17,857 nucleotides of DNA from contig CACZPA010000071.1 in the NCBI GenBank assembly GCA_902782895.1, positions 1-17,857 on the forward strand. Direction: 5' to 3'. The translations under genes and the position numbers were made by a program. Shown one piece after another: positions 13,880 to 17,857 of the stretch. Position 1 is the stretch's first letter; each line of letters begins with the position of its first letter. The notes beneath the pieces are model-generated. The model saw nothing but the letters and a program-made list of their open reading frames with translations. It was not told where the DNA came from and did not search any database. The stretch is from an uncultured Eubacteriales bacterium (GTDB lineage: Bacteria > Bacillota > Clostridia > Lachnospirales > Bianqueaceae).

Positions 13880-15541
13880 TCAGTCCTCCAAAAGCATCAG
13901 CAGTATAAAAGAAGCGGACCAGTTATAATCCGTGATCGAGTGGATTTTGACCCGGTAATCCGGAAAAAGCGGCTGCTCCCCTTTGCGGCGCATGGACCAG
14001 GGAATTCGCTTGCCGTCCGGATCATAAAATTCAAAGATCATGCCGGTCTCCTCAAAGACACGCTCCACCTCAAGAAGTGTCCGGCGGCGCAGCTTCTCGG
14101 CCTGCTCTGTATATCCGTAGCGCTTCAGTCCCTGTAGAATCATATAATTGTAATTCAGCCAGACCGCGCCTCTCCACATATCCGTCCCATATGCCGGATC
14201 GTCCTGTGAAACGCTGGGGACGGGCATGACAGACCAGAATTTGCCCGGATCCGTTAGCAATCCGACAAGGCGCCCGGCCCTCTCCGATGTGCAGATGCCC
14301 GCAAACAGCGGCAGGAAGCTTGCGCAGGTCATTACGCCCGTCAGCCGGCCGGAGAAGGTTCTGTCACAATACACGCCCTTCTCTTCGCTCCACAACAGCC
14401 TGTTGACTTGCTCCGCTATTCTGTTTGCCGTCGCTGTGAAAAATGCTTCCGCGGAACTGTCCCCGATGATATCGCAGATCTCCGCCATGCACCGGCAGTC
14501 ATGCCCCATAAAAGAAGCCGAATCGATCGCATCCAGTTTTTCCGTCGTGTCAAACCGCGGAGAATTATCCATTCCGCTTTCATCACAACGGCAGTGCGTG
14601 TTGTAAAAATCCGTCTTCCATTCCGGCAGAGCATTCTGATTCTCGTCTCTGTTATGAAGGAACCATCTCAGATACGCCGATATGCGCGACGCAGTCTTCC
14701 ACAGGAACCCCAGATCTCCTGTGCTGCGATAAACCTCTAAAGCCGCCCAGGCAATGACCTGTGGCTGCGTAATCGACGAGACCTCATCCTTGCTTTTCAT
14801 CATGTGCGGGATAAAACCGTCCTCCCGCTGGCATTGCAATACAGCGAGGATGGACTCCTTCGCCAGGGACGGATTATAACGTGCGATCGCGATCGCGTGA
14901 AACATCGAATCCCATAGCCATACGTGACGATGCGGAAGACGGTCAGGCGTCGTAGAACGGCATGCGAAGCCATTCTGCGGCGAATAGACATTGACCTTGT
15001 TGACGCTCAGCGCCTTATAATACAGCTTCTCATAGGCCGGTTCCGGGCACGAAGGTAGATTCCGATAGTAATCCAGCTTTCTTTCCATCAGCTCTTCAAT
15101 ATCCATGTCCAGCCCGCGCTTCGCAAGCCGGATCGCCTCCTCCTGCGCGGTATGCTTGCATAAGACGAAGCTTGCTCCATCCCTGCAAAGCACATACCAG
15201 AACGGACCGTTCCGGAGAATGCTGACATTTTCATTCGGCCTATTACAGCAGCCGCCGCTGCCGTACAGCTCCGGTACAGCCTTGCTTTTGCCGATTATCG
15301 TATGCTGATCCGCGAAGGCAAGGCAGGTCCAATCCGTCCTGATCGCATCGGACAGGATATATGCAAACGTATCCTCCTCCGCGTCCAGATGTAGCGTTAC
15401 CGTCCCCCGCGGATCATCAAAACGGATCGTCAAGGGTTCCGACATCGTCATGCCGATAAAATCCTCATCATGCGAATTCTCGCCGTCGAGGCCACTGTAT
15501 CCGAACAGATTCCCATATCCGTATTTATCAGGCAGTTTCAT
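13880..15541 (-). CDS. GH63/MGH-like (alpha/alpha)6-barrel glycoside hydrolase
   Basis: This 553-aa protein resembles the trehalase/GH63/mannosylglycerate-hydrolase-like glycosidases. An N-terminal beta-rich domain (LFGYSGLDGENSHDEDF, about 12-28) precedes the barrel. Barrel motifs are HVWLWDSMFHAIA (206-218), DESGMDNSPRF (320-330) with D325 as likely general acid, FLPLFAGI (409-416), MWRGAVWLNYNYM (455-467), and FEFYDPDG (503-510) with E504 as likely base; DYNWSASF (538-545) closes it. There is no signal peptide, so it acts on an intracellular sugar or glycoside. Family relatives hydrolyse glucosyl- or mannosylglycerate or alpha-glucosides; the substrate cannot be read here. The ATG lies 14 nt inside the end of the metallophosphoesterase gene, with GAGGT 8 nt upstream, so the two are co-transcribed. 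Confidence 0.83.
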   Translation of the reverse strand: MKLPDKYGYGNLFGYSGLDGENSHDEDFIGMTMSEPLTIRFDDPRGTVTLHLDAEEDTFAYILSDAIRTDWTCLAFADQHTIIGKSKAVPELYGSGGCCNRPNENVSILRNGPFWYVLCRDGASFVLCKHTAQEEAIRLAKRGLDMDIEELMERKLDYYRNLPSCPEPAYEKLYYKALSVNKVNVYSPQNGFACRSTTPDRLPHRHVWLWDSMFHAIAIARYNPSLAKESILAVLQCQREDGFIPHMMKSKDEVSSITQPQVIAWAALEVYRSTGDLGFLWKTASRISAYLRWFLHNRDENQNALPEWKTDFYNTHCRCDESGMDNSPRFDTTEKLDAIDSASFMGHDCRCMAEICDIIGDSSAEAFFTATANRIAEQVNRLLWSEEKGVYCDRTFSGRLTGVMTCASFLPLFAGICTSERAGRLVGLLTDPGKFWSVMPVPSVSQDDPAYGTDMWRGAVWLNYNYMILQGLKRYGYTEQAEKLRRRTLLEVERVFEETGMIFEFYDPDGKRIPWSMRRKGEQPLFPDYRVKIHSITDYNWSASFILLMLLED

Positions 15542-16760
15542 GACCGATTACCTCTGCTTGTATTGTCCTGCTCTTCCTGCCGAACGCGTTCTCCGCCTCG
15601 ATCTGAATCACACATGGTCCATTCTGAGACGGGATCATGACGCTCATCTGTCTCTTCACGCTCCGGTACCAGTATGGATGGAGCAAGCTAGTCTGCCACA
15701 GGATCTGTCCCTGATCGTTACACACGTTTATTCTATACAGGAAGACTGGATTCTCCGGTGATCCGATAGCGGTCGAGAAAGCCACTTTCCACTTGTCCCC
15801 AACCGTTTGGACAGACACAGCAGCATCCTCCGGAAAAACCGGTGCTTCTGCTTTTGCCTCCAGCTTGTCGTTTGTTCTTGTAAAAGCTGCTTTGCTCATC
15901 GGAGCGGGAAGCTCTATCCGGCAAAGCTCTGTTTCGGAGTAATAATCCATCCCGCGCAGCAGGAGATTGCCCTGCACGTCCGCTTCCACGATCCAGCCCT
16001 GCGCCATCAGCAGATGATTATCCGGATGAATTTTGCGCTCCCCGTCCACCGTGAATTCCGCGTAGCTCATCGCGCCTGTTCCGACTGCCGTAAAATCCTT
16101 CTGCACCACGGATCGCGGATCGTTGAGCGGATAATGCGAATGCCCGGAGAAATGCACCACCTGCGGATACTTCCGCAGAACATCCGTAAAAAAGTCCATT
16201 CCCCAGCCGTCCTCTTCAAAACTGCCGTAGACCGTGTTCTTTACATGCTCATGCTGGAAGACAAAAACCGGCCTCTCCGGGTTCTGCGCCACGGCTTCCT
16301 GCAGGCAGCCGTCCAGCCACTGCAACTGCTTTTCCGAATAGTATACACCATCCTCGTCGCAGGTCGATATTCCGATAAAGTGAAAGCCGTTCAGAACCAC
16401 ATGGAAGTCCGTATCCTTACCGAAAATCTGTCTGGAATACGCAAGCCCGGTCTTCACACAGGAATTGCCAAATTCCCAGTTATCGTGATTTTTCGCGACG
16501 ATATTATAGGTTCTGTCCAGTACGCCGGCATGAACCACTTCTGTCCAGAATGCGTTGTATTGCTCCTTGGTTCCATCGTTTGTACTGTCCCCGTCAAAGA
16601 TGTACGCGTCCATCCTCTTATAGACTGGAGCCTCTACAACAATCTTCCCGCAGATATGAAACAATTTGCGAAGCTTTTCCTTGCCAAAATAGTCCGGTCC
16701 GCCGATATGCAGATCGGAGCAGACGCTGAAACGCAGAACCGGTATAAATTCTTTACTCAT
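15528..16760 (-). CDS. Calcineurin-like metallophosphoesterase with C-terminal Ig-like tail
   Basis: This 410-aa protein has the metallophosphoesterase ligands in order: D16-x-H18 (CSDLHIG), D58 (FDGDSTND), N91-H92 (KNHDNWE), H170 (FQHEH) and H207/H209 (SGHSHYPL). The third motif has Lys where GNHD/E is normal, though the metal-binding Asn and catalytic His remain. Residues about 300-405 form a beta-rich tail (YRINVCNDQG, IQIEAENAFGR) resembling an Ig/fibronectin-type domain, and there is no signal peptide. GAGGA is 7 nt before the ATG. It is the first gene of an overlapping pair with the glycosidase and is divergent from a second phosphoesterase 70 nt away. Substrate unknown; families of this fold cleave phosphomonoesters, phosphodiesters and nucleotide-sugars. 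Confidence 0.85.
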   Translation of the reverse strand: MSKEFIPVLRFSVCSDLHIGGPDYFGKEKLRKLFHICGKIVVEAPVYKRMDAYIFDGDSTNDGTKEQYNAFWTEVVHAGVLDRTYNIVAKNHDNWEFGNSCVKTGLAYSRQIFGKDTDFHVVLNGFHFIGISTCDEDGVYYSEKQLQWLDGCLQEAVAQNPERPVFVFQHEHVKNTVYGSFEEDGWGMDFFTDVLRKYPQVVHFSGHSHYPLNDPRSVVQKDFTAVGTGAMSYAEFTVDGERKIHPDNHLLMAQGWIVEADVQGNLLLRGMDYYSETELCRIELPAPMSKAAFTRTNDKLEAKAEAPVFPEDAAVSVQTVGDKWKVAFSTAIGSPENPVFLYRINVCNDQGQILWQTSLLHPYWYRSVKRQMSVMIPSQNGPCVIQIEAENAFGRKSRTIQAEVIGHETA

Positions 16761-16793
16761 TTTGTCTTCCTCTAACCATCGAACTGTCCCTTG

Positions 16794-16802
16794 TGATATA
16801 AT
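16794..16802 (+). promoter_or_regulatory. Extended -10 promoter for the plus-strand metallophosphoesterase
   Basis: TGATATAAT: consensus -10 (16797-16802) with the TGn extension. No good -35 is visible at 17 nt, which an extended -10 can tolerate. GGAG at 16820-16823 serves the ATG at 16831. I could not place a clear promoter for the opposite gene in the same 70-nt gap. Confidence 0.6.
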
Positions 16803-16830
16803 AGCAAAAAACTACTAGTGGAGATAGAAT

Positions 16831-17817
16831 ATGCCTACAGAAGCTTTCCCTACGATCGAAATCATCAGCAAAGATATCGAATCCGTCACTTTACGGAAAA
16901 CCGTCCCTGGCCCTTACAAGCTGCTTTTGTTTACGGATCTGCATCTTGACGGCAGAGCTGACACTTCCGCCCGCACCCTTGCTCGTATGACAGACGCGAT
17001 CCTACGGGAGAAGCCCGATCTCGTGCTTCTGGGCGGCGATAATGTGACAGGCGGCAACAATGAAGCTCGCTCGCATGAATTGGCCCGTCTGTTTGAAGAC
17101 CTTGGCGTCTACTGGGGCGGTGTCCTCGGCAACCACGAGGGCGACAACCCGGACTCCATTACCCGCCAACACATGATGGAGATTTTCACGTCCTACAGCC
17201 ATTGCATCATGCGCCAAGGCCCCGCTGAAATCGACGGTGACTGCAACTATTACATCCGTCTACTGCGCGCAGACGGTACGACAGAACAGATTATCTTCTG
17301 TCTTGATACTTTTGACGAGATCAGTTCAAAGCAACGTGCCACTCTTGCAATCCTTCCGGGTAAGAAATATGACGGCGTACATCCGAATCAGGTCGCGTGG
17401 TACCAGCAAAAGGCTGCCGCGCTGCAAAGCGAATCCCCTGCGGCAAAATCCATCCTGCTGCTGCATATCCCGCTGCCGGCCTACGACAAAGCTCTAGCCG
17501 CAGGTCCTCTGCAGTACGGCGACTGTAAAGAAGACATCTGTTCCACTGCTTATGAAAACGGCCTGTTTGAAGCAATCCGGGAATCCGGCTCCACACAGGC
17601 TGTTTTCTGCGGTCATGACCATATTAATAATTGCGGCGTTCGTTATCAGGGCATACTGCTCAGCTATATCGAGATGTCAGGATACAGCTCCTATGGCATG
17701 AAGAACTCCGGCGCCCCGGAGAGCGCCTGGCTGCAGGGGTATACCGTGCTCACCTTTGACGGAGACGGGATCTGCAAGCCTGAGCAGAAGCTTTACGCTT
17801 CGATCTATAACGACTAA
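16831..17817 (+). CDS. Calcineurin-like metallophosphoesterase
   Basis: This 328-aa cytosolic protein (no signal peptide or membrane segment) carries a complete set of metallophosphoesterase motifs: D36-x-H38 (FTDLHLDG), GGDN (68-71), GNHE (100-103), H212 (LLLHIPLP) and GHDH (261-264). The arrangement, with YIEMSGYSSYG after GHDH, fits the purple-acid-phosphatase-like/Dcr2-Sia1-type group. It differs strongly from the neighbouring 410-aa phosphoesterase, so the two are not a recent duplication. GGAG lies 7 nt before the ATG and an extended -10 promoter precedes it. Divergent transcription from the phosphoesterase-glycosidase pair suggests a shared process. Substrate unknown. Only 40 bases remain after the stop, with a short GCCGC/GCGGC inverted repeat that may be the start of a terminator. 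Confidence 0.88.
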   Translation: MPTEAFPTIEIISKDIESVTLRKTVPGPYKLLLFTDLHLDGRADTSARTLARMTDAILREKPDLVLLGGDNVTGGNNEARSHELARLFEDLGVYWGGVLGNHEGDNPDSITRQHMMEIFTSYSHCIMRQGPAEIDGDCNYYIRLLRADGTTEQIIFCLDTFDEISSKQRATLAILPGKKYDGVHPNQVAWYQQKAAALQSESPAAKSILLLHIPLPAYDKALAAGPLQYGDCKEDICSTAYENGLFEAIRESGSTQAVFCGHDHINNCGVRYQGILLSYIEMSGYSSYGMKNSGAPESAWLQGYTVLTFDGDGICKPEQKLYASIYND

Positions 17818-17857
17818 AGCCGCGCCATCCTGCGGCAAGGACCATTAGTACAGATCA

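Noticed and set aside
15807..16775. A 322-codon plus-strand frame opposite the 410-aa metallophosphoesterase
   Set aside because: The opposite strand has all metal-binding motifs in order; this one has none.
17819..17836. A terminator after the last phosphoesterase gene
   Set aside because: The GCCGC/GCGGC stem is only 5 bp and no T-run follows before the window ends.

Overview
The window looks like a chromosomal segment of an anaerobic low-GC-lineage Bacillota, most likely a Lachnospiraceae-type gut clostridium. The grounds are the linked pta-ackA acetate pathway, a DUF6062 protein (a family I associate with Clostridia), an HI0933/BaiN-type flavoprotein, strong AGGAGG-like ribosome binding sites and sigma-A promoters with 17-bp spacers. 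The DNA itself is moderately GC-rich (a hand-counted line in a core gene gives about 58%). I see no phage, transposase, CRISPR, tRNA or rRNA.

Layout. (1) 1-4910, minus strand: a tightly packed operon read right to left: BaiN-type flavoprotein, 5-formyltetrahydrofolate cyclo-ligase, ruvA, ruvB, and a U32 peptidase/RlhA-like protein cut by the window edge. Three of the four junctions are ATGA stop/start overlaps. (2) 4952-5017: back-to-back promoters around a short palindrome, followed on the plus strand by prfC (release factor 3), which ends in a long hairpin that is itself repeated. (3) 6841-7746, minus: a membrane-anchored Ig-like protein that is clearly more AT-rich than its neighbours. (4) 7943-10932, minus: pta-ackA plus a third gene, an amidohydrolase five bases after ackA. 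(5) 11073-11807, plus: a DUF6062 protein with two copies of a Cys/His metal-site pattern, divergent from pta. (6) 11808-12314: a 500-base noncoding stretch with a 23-bp tandem repeat, a terminator and three 35-nt inverted-repeat elements. (7) 12315-13757, minus: a surface lipoprotein with heptad repeats and a predicted beta-helix. (8) 13880-17817: a GH63/MGH-like glycosidase overlapping a metallophosphoesterase (minus strand), with a second metallophosphoesterase divergent on the plus strand.

Most genes are housekeeping: recombination repair, folate salvage, translation termination and acetate/ATP production. The parts that deserve a second look are the 35-nt element cluster, the duplicated zinc-site DUF6062 protein facing pta, the pta-ackA-amidohydrolase linkage, and the phosphoesterase-glycosidase-phosphoesterase group, which could be an intracellular glycoside or phospho-glycoside catabolic module. 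I did not find a clear-cut new defence or mobile system. All family assignments come from motifs read by eye; no database search was run.
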